DNA from: Enterococcus wangshanyuanii
Lineage (GTDB): Bacteria; Bacillota; Bacilli; Lactobacillales; Enterococcaceae
Direction of reading: 5' to 3'
Length of the DNA: 64,000 nucleotides
NCBI RefSeq assembly: GCF_002197645.1
Contig: NZ_CP021876.1
Span: 62,001 to 126,000 of the forward strand
The notes under the pieces are model-generated. The model was not told the DNA's origin. It did not search any database and worked only from the letters and a program-made list of their open reading frames with translations. A program made the position numbers and the translations under genes. Positions 10,150-17,643 of this stretch are shown in pieces. Position 1 is the first letter of the stretch, and every line of letters begins with the position of its first letter.

Positions 10150-10210
10150 ATACTTTCTTTCAAAATATTAGTCAATATACTATGATTAGCATACTAGATA
10201 TGGTATAATG
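10150..10210. promoter_or_regulatory. Divergent promoter with repeated TATACTA-like operators
   Basis: The gap holds AGTATACT, ATATACTA and GCATACTA within about 45 bp, and a TATAAT -10 box (TATGGTATAATG) pointing towards the gene at 10241. The heptamers occur in both orientations, as expected of an operator for a small regulator encoded next door. Confidence 0.45.
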
Positions 10211-10240
10211 AATTAAGGAATTGAGAAGGGAATGTTTGCT

Positions 10241-10513
10241 ATGGCAAATCCAATGAAATTGTTACTATTCATATTCTATGGATTGTTTGTGTATGAATAC
10301 TGTTGGTCTGTTTTTATGACAAAGGTTATCTTACGACTTTTCTTAAAAAAGTGGGAGGAAGCTTCACGTTATAGCGACAATTTTGATGACATTTTTGCGA
10401 AATATGATGAATTAAAACAGGAATATGATTTAAAAATGAATTCTTTCAAAATTTTAGCGAATGGATCATATATTGTTTTATTGTTATTAGTTTTAAAAAT
10501 TCTATTTAGTTAA
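10241..10513 (+). CDS. Small membrane protein upstream of ssb
   Basis: 90 residues with two predicted membrane segments: [14 protein letters not shown] near the N-terminus and [12 protein letters not shown] at the very C-terminus, with a charged helical middle. ATG 10241 is preferred to ATG 10232 because GAGAAGGG then has normal spacing. It sits 16 bp before ssb and likely shares its transcript. No family recognised. Confidence 0.65.
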   Translation: MANPMKLLLFIFYGLFVYEYCWSVFMTKVILRLFLKKWEEASRYSDNFDDIFAKYDELKQEYDLKMNSFKILANGSYIVLLLLVLKILFS

Positions 10514-10529
10514 AAAGGAGAGAACTGGA

Positions 10530-10991
10530 ATGATTAATAATGTTGTATTAGTTGGACGTTTAACAAAAGATCCTGATTTACGTTACACAAAAGGAGGAGA
10601 TGCAGTCGCAACCTTTACACTCGCTGTAAACAGAAACTTTACAAATCCGAATGGTAAACGAGAAGCTGATTTTATTAACTGTGTCATTTGGAAAAAGCCG
10701 GCAGAAACAGTGGCTACTTATGTAGGCAAAGGAATGATGCTCGGAATTACAGGACGAATTCAAACAAGAAATTATCAAAATCAACAAGGCCAACGTGTGT
10801 ATGTGACGGAAGTAGTATGTGAGTCCTACCAATTATTTGAGTATCGTTCTGCTTCAGTACAAAAAAATTCAGGAAACAATGATTCTAATCAACCAACTGA
10901 TCATGGACAACCAAACTTTGACAAAAATGTTGATTTATTCAGTGGGACCGGATCGACAATTGATATCTCAGATGATGACTTACCCTTTTGA
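10530..10991 (+). CDS. ssb: Single-stranded DNA-binding protein
   Basis: 153 residues. The N-terminal 105 residues are a classic SSB OB fold: [20 protein letters not shown], then [21 protein letters not shown] and a [21 protein letters not shown] strand pair split here by a Gln-rich loop. A flexible Asn/Gln/Asp-rich tail ends in DISDDDLPF, the acidic tip that recruits DNA-processing proteins. Plasmid-borne SSBs coat transferred or replicating single strands. The stop codon overlaps the start of a small downstream frame. RBS AAAGGAGAGAA. Confidence 0.95.
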   Translation: MINNVVLVGRLTKDPDLRYTKGGDAVATFTLAVNRNFTNPNGKREADFINCVIWKKPAETVATYVGKGMMLGITGRIQTRNYQNQQGQRVYVTEVVCESYQLFEYRSASVQKNSGNNDSNQPTDHGQPNFDKNVDLFSGTGSTIDISDDDLPF

Positions 10992-11118
10992 AGAAACACA
11001 TAGAGGGAAATCAGATCCAGAAGCAATATTAGAAGTAGCTAAAAATTTAAAAGACAGGAATAAGAGTTTTCAACCATCGATGGATGGCTTGGACCCAAGA
11101 GGTTTTAATCGAAAGTAG
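10972..11118 (+). CDS. Short ORF overlapping the end of ssb
   Basis: 48 residues, [17 protein letters not shown] onwards, starting inside the last codons of ssb in the +1 frame. No separate Shine-Dalgarno is evident, so translation would be coupled to ssb. Polar, no membrane segment, ends DPRGFNRK. Function unknown. The frame is open further upstream but overlaps ssb coding sequence, so only this 3' part is likely used. Confidence 0.45.
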   Translation: MMTYPFEETHRGKSDPEAILEVAKNLKDRNKSFQPSMDGLDPRGFNRK

Positions 11119-11156
11119 AAGGGAGTAAGGAAAGCTCTTTTTAAAAAAAGAAAGGA

Positions 11157-11393
11157 TTGTTGAATGTGACAGATCAAGAAAAAGTAATTTTTAGTGCATA
11201 CACTGGTATTTATATCTATGAAAATATTTGTGCAATTCATGAGTATATTGAATCAAAGGTTAATAGGACCCTATTTTCTCATGAACTGATTGACCCAATA
11301 ATTCAAAAAGAAATCAGGGAGAAAGTATCTAGCGATTACAACAAAATCGATGTAACTGAACGAGAGAGAGTAGCACGATCCATTTATGAATAG
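11157..11393 (+). CDS. Hypothetical protein, 78 residues
   Basis: Starts at TTG behind AAAGAAAGGA. Mixed helical protein with aromatic N-terminal half (YTGIYIYEN) and a charged C-terminal half. No family recognised. It lies in the same-strand run of small genes after ssb, with gaps under 40 bp, consistent with one operon. Confidence 0.6.
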   Translation: MLNVTDQEKVIFSAYTGIYIYENICAIHEYIESKVNRTLFSHELIDPIIQKEIREKVSSDYNKIDVTERERVARSIYE

Positions 11394-11419
11394 GCTAATA
11401 AGTTAAGGAGGAATGAAAG

Positions 11420-11821
11420 ATGTTTATTTTAAACGAATTATTTTCAAGTGTAGGTTTGTTAATTAAATTAGTAGTTAATTTCGTATTGGCAGCACTTCTA
11501 TATCCAATCCAAGTGATTAGTTCATTTCTTATGAATGGAGCGATTCAGGGAGATTTTACGGAAGGTGGATCTACGTTCATTATACTCAGTTTACTATTTT
11601 TGCTTATTGGTGCATGTCTAAGCCTTATAGGGTATGTCATTAAAGGTGGGTTCCTTTTGTTTATCGTCTCAATCAGTTCAGTTTACGTTTTAGGTTTATT
11701 GGTATGTATTTTCCTCTTTACCTGGTTGATCAGCAAAATTTTTAAGAATTTAGATCGATACAAAAGTATCCTCATAGCGGCTTTCAAAGCAAAGGTGCAT
11801 ATCACTAAAAACAATGCGTAA
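11420..11821 (+). CDS. Multi-spanning membrane protein, hypothetical
   Basis: 133 residues with about three to four hydrophobic segments (near 10-35, 52-72, 75-105) and a basic C-terminal tail. Good Shine-Dalgarno (AAGGAGG). Genes of this kind recur beside ssb on enterococcal plasmids, but I recognise no function. Confidence 0.65.
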   Translation: MFILNELFSSVGLLIKLVVNFVLAALLYPIQVISSFLMNGAIQGDFTEGGSTFIILSLLFLLIGACLSLIGYVIKGGFLLFIVSISSVYVLGLLVCIFLFTWLISKIFKNLDRYKSILIAAFKAKVHITKNNA

Positions 11822-11839
11822 AAGAAGGGATTGATAAGA

Positions 11840-12493
11840 GTGCATGAAAAACAATGCGTATGCGAAACTTGTCGCAATAGAAAACGAATTGAACAGCAGA
11901 ACCCAGGAAAAGAAATAGGCATGCAATATGCTTTGTGGGCATTTGCGGAAGGACATACACTTCTAGTAAGTGCAGAGGAGATTGAGTTTCTTGAGGAAGA
12001 AGACAATCAGGTCGTTCTAGAGACGAACGGTAAGGATGAAACGAGTATCTACACGATCGCATATGGTGTATTTAGAAGCCAAACGAATTGGCATGATAAT
12101 TTTTACGATCTAACTCTAGCAAAAGGCGCGTCATATTTTTATTTGGATAGACAATCTAATCAATTAAGAGAAGCTGTTATTATAGATTTCATTGTTATTT
12201 CTAGGGATAAGAACTTCGCCAAAGTTTGTTTATTGGTAAAAACCAACAAAAGACTTCAGTTTCCCGAAAATAGTGATGAACTTTCTATCACGCTAACAAA
12301 GTTGATGCCAGAGCTGGGGAATCAATTAAACAACTTGATCTTTGCAAGAATAGAGTATGGAACGTTTCGTTTAGATCAAGGTATGGTTATAGAAAATGAA
12401 AATAGAGCAGCTTGGAGAAAGTTTGTTGATGAGAGTTGTTTTTTTGAGATTGAGTATGATCGGCTCTTATTTTTTTCGAAAGAGAATAAGTAA
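11840..12493 (+). CDS. Hypothetical protein with N-terminal Cys cluster
   Basis: 217 residues from GTG 11840; a TTG at 11831 was set aside because it is too close to the AGAAGGG ribosome-binding site. CVCETC at residues 7-12 could bind a metal. The rest is mixed alpha/beta and soluble. No domain recognised. Confidence 0.6.
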   Translation: MHEKQCVCETCRNRKRIEQQNPGKEIGMQYALWAFAEGHTLLVSAEEIEFLEEEDNQVVLETNGKDETSIYTIAYGVFRSQTNWHDNFYDLTLAKGASYFYLDRQSNQLREAVIIDFIVISRDKNFAKVCLLVKTNKRLQFPENSDELSITLTKLMPELGNQLNNLIFARIEYGTFRLDQGMVIENENRAAWRKFVDESCFFEIEYDRLLFFSKENK

Positions 12494-12535
12494 ACTCGTA
12501 GATTAATAAAAATGAATTCAAAGGATGTTCAGTTG

Positions 12536-12715
12536 ATGAAAAAAAGAAGAGAAATTATAGTAGACAACTTCGCCGGTGGTGGCGGTGCCTCTACTGGAAT
12601 TGAAATGGTTCACGAAGAGTCTTTAAATTGGGAGTCATATGAGAACATGAGTGAGTTGGATAAGATGTATTGGGATCAAGAGCTGTGGTTTGAAAATCAC
12701 CCTAAAAATCTATGA
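12536..12715 (+). pseudogene. Remnant of a C5-cytosine DNA methyltransferase (motif I only)
   Basis: The short frame opens with IIVDNFAGGGGASTGIE, the AdoMet-binding motif I of phage/plasmid cytosine methyltransferases, then leaves the family within a few residues and ends at 59 residues. The catalytic Pro-Cys motif IV and all later motifs are absent. ATG 12536 has AAAGGA at good spacing; ATG 12512 does not. Either a deletion relic or a short fusion whose tail (MSELDKMYWDQELWFENH) belongs to another gene. Confidence 0.6.
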
Positions 12716-12763
12716 AAAATTAGTACAAATTAAAACAAATTTGAGTAAGGAGACAGGTAGAGT

Positions 12764-12931
12764 ATGATAAATACAAACTTTGTTTTATCAATAATGTCAT
12801 TATTGATCCTAGTGATAGGAACTCTTTTTATTGATAATAGTAGTTGGGTTATTTTTGGTTGGGGGATGCAATTCGTGACTTTTGTCAATGCAATGAGTTT
12901 AGTGTTTGATCTTTATAAAAAGAAAAAATAA
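12764..12931 (+). CDS. Small membrane protein, 55 residues
   Basis: Preceded by GTAAGGAGACAGG at good spacing. Two hydrophobic stretches (FVLSIMSLLILVIGTLF; VIFGWGMQFVTFVNAM) and a basic end (YKKKK). Too small for family assignment. Confidence 0.55.
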   Translation: MINTNFVLSIMSLLILVIGTLFIDNSSWVIFGWGMQFVTFVNAMSLVFDLYKKKK

Positions 12932-12980
12932 GCAGCATATTTTTGTTGAACAAGTAATGTCACTTTATGAGAGGTGAAAC

Positions 12981-13202
12981 ATGAGTAATTATATTAAAAA
13001 TTTTGAAAACTATTTGAAGGATATAGAAGAACAAGAGGATGTTTTTGATAAGGATACTAGAAAATGCCGTATATACGGTTGTACTCAATTTAATGGATGC
13101 CCTGGAGGCTGTTACTGGATCACTGATGATTTGTGTAGTCATTGTTTGAAATACTCTGACACTGACATTGATCCGATGATATCAGAAAAAATGAATGATT
13201 AA
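12981..13202 (+). CDS. Small Cys-rich (zinc-binding-like) protein
   Basis: 73 residues. The core CRIYGCTQFNGCPGGC, then a Trp and DLCSHC, gives six cysteines in a pattern seen in short phage and plasmid proteins (CR-x-CGCT, CPGGC-x-W, DLCS-x-C). Likely a structural metal site; function unknown. RBS GAGAGGTG. Confidence 0.65.
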   Translation: MSNYIKNFENYLKDIEEQEDVFDKDTRKCRIYGCTQFNGCPGGCYWITDDLCSHCLKYSDTDIDPMISEKMND

Positions 13203-13246
13203 GTAAAACAAAGTTTTTTTAAATAAAAAGAGAGAAGGAATTTATA

Positions 13247-13588
13247 ATGAAAAATGTATATCTAATTAATGAAACTGACTATATCGTAGCAAACAATAGT
13301 CAAGAAGCTGTGAATGCATATGCCGATCAAACAGAAGTGGATATCGATAGTGTAGAGCAATTAGACCCTGAAAAAGAGTGTTTATGGTCAGAGCTAAAAG
13401 ACTACTCCAAAGAATATATCACTTCTAAATCCATAAGATTAGATTTTAGTAATATAAAAAATTCTAATGCAATCGAACTAGGAACACTGACAGTAGCTGA
13501 TGGGGTATTAGTGGAATGGAGGAACATGAACGAAGTAATCGAAGAAGAAACAGAAGAACTTCCGTATCTACTAATGTCTAAAGCATAG
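13247..13588 (+). CDS. Hypothetical acidic protein, 113 residues
   Basis: Begins MKNVYLINETDYIVANNSQEA. Acidic C-terminus (EEETEELP). RBS AGAAGGAA. Last of the continuous operon-like run started by ssb. No domain recognised. Confidence 0.6.
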   Translation: MKNVYLINETDYIVANNSQEAVNAYADQTEVDIDSVEQLDPEKECLWSELKDYSKEYITSKSIRLDFSNIKNSNAIELGTLTVADGVLVEWRNMNEVIEEETEELPYLLMSKA

Positions 13589-13738
13589 TCGATTTCTTTC
13601 GAGATTGGGAAATACTGTGCTATTCAAATAAAAAAATGACAATTTAAATAGAAAAAATGATATATAAATTGTTGAGAAAAGCTTTATAAATATAGCTGAT
13701 TTTCATAGACTGGAACAATAAGAGAGGAGGTATTTCTT

Positions 13739-13837
13739 ATGATTTTGATTACGGGTATTCTAACTTTTTTTAGTCTATTAGCTGTTTGGATCATTTATGA
13801 TGTTGTAAAGGAAATGGTCGACTATCACAAACAATAG
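13739..13837 (+). CDS. Very short membrane peptide, 32 residues
   Basis: Behind a perfect AGAGGAGG. One transmembrane helix (ITGILTFFSLLAVWIIYDVV) and a short charged tail. Size and build resemble small membrane toxins or holin-like peptides, but the 5' leader and antisense features seen at 17.3 kb are not evident here, so the role is open. Confidence 0.5.
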   Translation: MILITGILTFFSLLAVWIIYDVVKEMVDYHKQ

Positions 13838-14014
13838 TGTTCAACAAAAAATAGTAAATTCTATTTTTGTGTATTTCGACATAGTTATTTGAAGCAACAA
13901 GACTATTCTTTTTTAAATAAAAAGACCGGCATTTTCAGTGGTCCACTAAGAAAAGTTAAACAAACGTGTCTTCCTTTGCTTGTAGACCAATTGTAAATCA
14001 TATAGAATGATGCT

Positions 14015-14047
14015 AGCGGAACTTTCCGCCACATCATTAATCTGTCT
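14015..14047 (+). repeat. 33-bp element shared with the second T7SS cargo locus
   Basis: Matches the reverse complement of 46226-46258 at 32 of 33 bases (core CTTTCCGCCACATCATTAAT). Both copies lie upstream of a T7SS cargo operon and point the same way towards it. The rest of 13,840-14,310 holds no gene that I can support; a GGCG...CGCC hairpin lies near 14,070. Confidence 0.55.
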
Positions 14048-14316
14048 TAGATCAGTCCCAATGTTCTGAGGCGGATTTTTTAACGCCTTATTGTCATACA
14101 AAATACACACATATTTATGAATGCCATTTGAGTATAAGTTAAATACAGTTTATACTAGAACTAAGACGAATGTCTGACTTTAAAAGCATGAAGGGACGCT
14201 ATGATAGAAAAAATCATGGTGTCTTTTCATTTATATTTACATAGTAAAGAAGCTAATAGTGGAAATTTCTCTCATAAATGATTACGTTCAATTAATAAAT
14301 TGAGAAAAATAATCAG

Positions 14317-14332
14317 CTTTTTGTGTTAAAAT
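14317..14332 (+). promoter_or_regulatory. Likely promoter element of the T7SS cargo operon
   Basis: CTTTTTGTGTTAAAAT, about 47 bp before the WXG100 start. The same TTTTTGTGTTAAA occurs on the minus strand at 46134-46147, about 32 bp before the first gene of the LXG locus. Conservation at both loci suggests an extended -10 region or regulator site. Confidence 0.4.
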
Positions 14333-14378
14333 GATAAAGAAACGTATTCAATCAAATTCAAAAGGAGAGATGAATAAA

Positions 14379-14681
14379 ATGGCAGGAGATCGTATTAAAT
14401 TATCGCCACAAGAACTACGCACGTCCGCAACAAAATACACAGATGGATCAAATCAGGTAAATGATATTCTACAAAAACTTCAATCAGAACAAGACACGAT
14501 TCAAGGAAATTGGGAAGGCTCAGGGTTTGATAGCTTCAATGATCAATTCGCTGCTTTAAAACCAAAAGTAAGCGAGTTTGCCGAATTATTAGAACAGATC
14601 AATAAGCAGTTAAACGAAGTGGCTCAAATCATGGAGGAAACGGATCAAAACATTTCTTCTGCGATAGGTAGAGGGCTATAA
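14379..14681 (+). CDS. WXG100 (ESAT-6-like) T7SS protein
   Basis: 100 residues, two helices around the turn NWEGSGFDSF (Trp-x-Gly). Small dimeric proteins of this family are secreted by, and help run, the type VII secretion system. ATG 14379 chosen: GGAG lies 11 bp upstream, whereas ATG 14370 is too close. A terminator separates it from the lipase operon, so it is probably transcribed alone from the element at 14317. No ESX/Ess machinery gene is in the window; export would rely on a chromosomal system. Confidence 0.9.
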   Translation: MAGDRIKLSPQELRTSATKYTDGSNQVNDILQKLQSEQDTIQGNWEGSGFDSFNDQFAALKPKVSEFAELLEQINKQLNEVAQIMEETDQNISSAIGRGL

Positions 14682-14691
14682 CAACAAATAA

Positions 14692-14721
14692 ACAGGAACC
14701 CTTAGGAAGGTTCCTGTTTTT
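14692..14721 (+). terminator. Terminator after WXG100 gene
   Basis: AGGAACC / GGTTCCT stem followed by GTTTTTC. Strong, short rho-independent terminator. Confidence 0.85.
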
Positions 14722-14767
14722 CTCTAAACTGTGATTTCAAATTGAGGAATAGCTAGGAGCGGTTGAA

Positions 14768-15169
14768 ATGAAAAAGAAGCATAAAATTTCTTTAGTAGTA
14801 GGAATTGCAGTGCTTGCAATATTAGCTGTAGGAGGAAAAATATATATGGATAATAAATCATTTAATGATGAAATGGTGGATATTGTACATACACACAAAT
14901 CGATAGTAGAAAAAGAACTAAGAAGTGAAGATCCTTCTAATAGAATAAAAAAAATTGAGATTGATGACTCTACGATAAAACATAATCCCATGGGGGGCAT
15001 AATGTTTGAAGGGTTTGTTAATGGTCAAAGAGAGTTATCATTCTCAACAGGATTTAGGAAATATAATATGTCTGATAATGGTGAATATAGTGATATTGAA
15101 TCTACAGGAATAGATATAACCGCAGAATTGTCTGATTATTTGTCAGGAGGTAGTAGTGGTGACAAGTAA
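14768..15169 (+). CDS. DUF1310-like membrane-anchored protein, candidate lipase immunity
   Basis: 133 residues with one N-terminal membrane anchor (HKISLVVGIAVLAILAVGG) and an extracytoplasmic domain containing IKHNPMGGI, a signature I associate with DUF1310 of streptococci and enterococci. It overlaps the start of the lipase gene by 14 bp, so the two are translationally coupled. Immunity to a T7SS lipase would need to act outside the membrane, which fits an exported anchored domain; the role is inference from position and topology. Confidence 0.65.
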   Translation: MKKKHKISLVVGIAVLAILAVGGKIYMDNKSFNDEMVDIVHTHKSIVEKELRSEDPSNRIKKIEIDDSTIKHNPMGGIMFEGFVNGQRELSFSTGFRKYNMSDNGEYSDIESTGIDITAELSDYLSGGSSGDK

Positions 15170-16391
15170 TTTCACAGATAAAGACAGAGAAAATATAGCT
15201 TGGAAACAGTATTCTGATTATAAAGAAGGTCAATCTGTCAATATTCCGGATAAAGGAACGATTGGATATGTGTCAAAGGTTGTAAATAATAAGGAGACTG
15301 GAGAACAGTCCTATATTATTACAGATATACGATTACCTGAAAATCCCACACAAGCGCAATTAGAAAGTGTAAAAAACGTTACGGTTCTTTATAGAGGGTC
15401 TACAGCACCTTTTAGTGGAGACGATTGGACGACAGACTGGTTTAAAAATGATATACCTATAGCAAAGCAAATCGTAACAAACGATTTTACAGGACCAACC
15501 TCACAATTAAAATCAGCAGCTGAAACGCTTAACCAACAGATGGGACGCTATCCAAATGCTTATTTTGATATATATGGTCATTCTCTAGGATCAATGAATG
15601 GCCAATATGCTCTTGCAGAAAGTGATTTTCCTGAGCGTATACGTAGTGCCTATCTATACCAAGGACCAAATATCTATGGTTTATTGACAAAGGAACAAAA
15701 GCTACAAGCAGATAAATTGAGAGACCAGGTTTTTAATTATGTAGATTTTCAAGATATGATCCCAATCGGCTATGACCTGAAAGGAATAGGAATCATTATA
15801 CCAGTAAACTCTAAAGATGATGTAGGGTTCACAGATCGTCATATGTGGGGCGGGTATCAGTATGATAAAAATGGAAATTTAAATGTACCTGAAGGGAAAA
15901 TGATCGCAATAAGAACCGCTCAAACAAAGATTTTTATCAATGATCAATTGAATACTTTGAATAAGCTAGCGGCTAAATTGAAAGCAAGTGGTGGCGGATT
16001 GTCTTCTTCTGAAGAAATCTTTTTAGATAGTCAACGCGTCTTGGCTATTGCTAATGGTGTCTATCAACTAGTGGAACAAGCAATCCAAGATTTATCAAAA
16101 GAATATGATTCAATAATTGAAGAAATTGGAGAGTTATGGAATAAAACACTGGATACAGCTAGAAATACGGGAGCACATTTGAATGAAAGTGAAGTTATTG
16201 CTGCATTGTCAGCTGGTGGATGTACAAAGCAAACACTAGTCACTCAGCCAGTTAACGATCTTAAAGACAAGCTTTCTGAAATTAAGAATATTGGTGCAGA
16301 TTATGTTTCGTTAGTGGATCAAATCAAAGCAGGCGTTGCAGAACAGTTGGCAGCTGATCAAGATCTTGCAAGGCAGGTGGCCAATATATGA
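15156..16391 (+). CDS. T7SS lipase effector with reversed domain order (TslA-like)
   Basis: 411 residues, GTG start behind GGAGG. Residues 1-240 are an alpha/beta-hydrolase of the class 3 lipase type: a YRGST oxyanion-type strand near 80, nucleophile elbow GHSLG (Ser 143), candidate Asp in the VDFQDMIP segment and His in TDRHMWGG. Residues about 250-411 are purely helical, like the targeting part of LXG proteins, but at the C-terminus. This matches the reversed plan of the Staphylococcus aureus T7SS lipase TslA. Two helical partner genes follow directly and overlap or abut. Substrate is unknown; lipids of rival cells are likely. Confidence 0.75.
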   Translation: MVTSNFTDKDRENIAWKQYSDYKEGQSVNIPDKGTIGYVSKVVNNKETGEQSYIITDIRLPENPTQAQLESVKNVTVLYRGSTAPFSGDDWTTDWFKNDIPIAKQIVTNDFTGPTSQLKSAAETLNQQMGRYPNAYFDIYGHSLGSMNGQYALAESDFPERIRSAYLYQGPNIYGLLTKEQKLQADKLRDQVFNYVDFQDMIPIGYDLKGIGIIIPVNSKDDVGFTDRHMWGGYQYDKNGNLNVPEGKMIAIRTAQTKIFINDQLNTLNKLAAKLKASGGGLSSSEEIFLDSQRVLAIANGVYQLVEQAIQDLSKEYDSIIEEIGELWNKTLDTARNTGAHLNESEVIAALSAGGCTKQTLVTQPVNDLKDKLSEIKNIGADYVSLVDQIKAGVAEQLAADQDLARQVANI

Positions 16392-16750
16392 CTAAAGATA
16401 TAGAGAGAGTTAAACTTGAAAAAACATTAGAAACTCTAGAATCAGACTTTCTGAAGAGAAAAAGAACGTATGAAGAACAAGAAGAAGAGTTGATGTATGG
16501 ATGTGATCAGACCAATCGACTATTTGATGATCTTGCAGACTCAACGATATACTATTTAAGAAAGTTTGAAGTAGAAGATTATGAATTTAGAAGTGCAATG
16601 TCTATTATAGAACAAAACAAAGAAGAGCTTCTAGTAGAAATCAAGCAAGAGCAAAGAAAGCGTGAATCAGCCTTTGAAGAGCAAAATTATGCCTATCAGA
16701 AGCAACGTAATGAGTTAGAAGACAAGATACTTAGCGTTAGGAGTGAATAA
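16388..16750 (+). CDS. Helical T7SS partner of the lipase (first)
   Basis: 120 residues, almost entirely Glu/Lys/Gln-rich coiled coil. Its ATG overlaps the lipase stop (ATGA). In size and composition it parallels the coiled-coil gene beside the LXG toxin (45441-45809). Such LXG-associated helical proteins bind the toxin's helical segment and are needed for its export in known systems. Confidence 0.65.
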   Translation: MTKDIERVKLEKTLETLESDFLKRKRTYEEQEEELMYGCDQTNRLFDDLADSTIYYLRKFEVEDYEFRSAMSIIEQNKEELLVEIKQEQRKRESAFEEQNYAYQKQRNELEDKILSVRSE

Positions 16751-16752
16751 AG

Positions 16753-17040
16753 ATGGATCTAGGGGTACTAGTTGGCGGTGCAGCGTTAGATACATTGCTA
16801 AAAGAAAGACAAAAACAAGCAGAGAAAGCAATTATTCAGGCTTCAGTTGCGAGTGCTGCGCTTTCAAAAATGCAGGGGAAAGTAAACAAAATAGAGCAAA
16901 GTACAAAAGATACGATGAATGTTACTAAATCAAGTGTCAATAATGTAACAACAGATATGTCTAGTTCCCTTAAAGGTTCCTGGGGAGATAGAGCAAAAGA
17001 AAGTTTTGCGAAAAACAGTGAGAAACTAGATAGTATTTAA
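16753..17040 (+). CDS. WXG-like T7SS partner of the lipase (second)
   Basis: 95 residues, helical hairpin with GSWGDRAKESF near residue 77, a Trp-Gly turn of the WXG/DUF3130 type placed late in the chain. Starts two bases after the stop of the previous gene. Partner role by analogy with TlaA proteins of TslA and Lap proteins of LXG toxins. Confidence 0.65.
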   Translation: MDLGVLVGGAALDTLLKERQKQAEKAIIQASVASAALSKMQGKVNKIEQSTKDTMNVTKSSVNNVTTDMSSSLKGSWGDRAKESFAKNSEKLDSI

Positions 17041-17085
17041 TCAGATGAGTGAGTTGATCTTCCCTAATATAAATAGAAAGAGAGT

Positions 17086-17120
17086 AAAAATAGGATACCA
17101 GATCAAGGTATCTTATTTTT
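17086..17120 (+). terminator. Terminator of the T7SS lipase operon
   Basis: AAAAATAGGATACC / GGTATCTTATTTTT, symmetric stem with U-run, 46 bp after the last partner gene. Confidence 0.85.
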
Positions 17121-17240
17121 GTAGATAATGTTCAATAGGGTATAGGCAATTGACCGTTTTGTGAACGCTGCTCTTACAAGGTTATTCAGTGTTTAATAGA
17201 GTTGCTCAATAAAGAAAAGAAAAACCATCAATTTTTTTGT

Positions 17241-17252
17241 CTATGGTATAAT
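17241..17252 (+). promoter_or_regulatory. Promoter of type I toxin mRNA (extended -10)
   Basis: CTATGGTATAAT, a TG-n-TATAAT extended -10. It is followed by a leader containing AGTAGAAAGTTTATGGCGGTGG, closely similar to the leader of the second type I locus near 48,640. Confidence 0.55.
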
Positions 17253-17350
17253 AAAAAAGTAGAAAGTTTATGGCGGTGGCACTTCTTCTAAAAAAGGGGG
17301 AGAGGCCTATGTTTTTCATTGTTTTCTTTTTCCCTGGAAAGGGATAAACA

Positions 17351-17434
17351 TTGTCTGTTTATGAAGCGTTGATGTTTGCGATAGCTTTCGCAACATTGAT
17401 ACTGAAGATCAGTAACAAAAACAATAAAAAATAG
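17351..17434 (+). CDS. Type I toxin, holin-like membrane peptide (27 residues)
   Basis: Starts at TTG behind AAAGGGA. The peptide begins MSVYEALMFAIAFATLIL and ends with a Lys/Asn-rich tail, the pattern of the putative holin-like toxin family (one membrane helix, basic end). A 12-codon leader frame (MFFIVFFFPGKG, 17310-17348) ends within the toxin's Shine-Dalgarno region, so toxin translation may be coupled to it. A converging antisense RNA lies just downstream. Such toxins damage the membrane when the antitoxin RNA is lost, stabilising the plasmid. Confidence 0.7.
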   Translation: MSVYEALMFAIAFATLILKISNKNNKK

Positions 17435-17435
17435 A

Positions 17436-17542
17436 ACCGTCATAATCTTCAGCATGGATTAACGGTTCTATTTCTATTATTCGGCTGCCGCTTTAAACGG
17501 GCTACATAAGAGGGATATGTTGAAGCATATCTCTCTTTTCAT
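17436..17542 (-). ncRNA. Antisense antitoxin RNA of the type I locus (predicted)
   Basis: On the minus strand an extended -10 (TG-T-TATAAT, 17547-17552) would start an RNA near 17,541 that opens with a GAGAGATATGC/GCATATC-type hairpin and runs to the shared terminator GAACCGT...ACGGTTC at 17436-17475. The overlap with the toxin mRNA is at that terminator. The same RNA sequence appears on the plus strand near 46,660. Confidence 0.6.
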
Positions 17543-17550
17543 TTGTATTA

Positions 17551-17598
17551 TAACATAAATCATACGTATAAACCAAACGTATGATTTATACGTATGAA
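17551..17598. repeat. Nested ATACGTAT palindromes beside the serine recombinase
   Basis: An inverted repeat AAATCATACGT / ACGTATGATTT separated by nine bases, with two more ATACGTAT-type cores. It overlaps the upstream region of the antisense RNA promoter and lies 45 bp from the 3' end of the recombinase gene. Could be a recombination site or an operator. Confidence 0.45.
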
Positions 17599-17643
17599 AA
17601 TGTATTGATTTAGATAATGTATTACATAGAAACTATCAATCAA

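Noticed and set aside
12536..12715. Active orphan methyltransferase
   Set aside because: Motifs beyond motif I, including the catalytic Pro-Cys, are absent.
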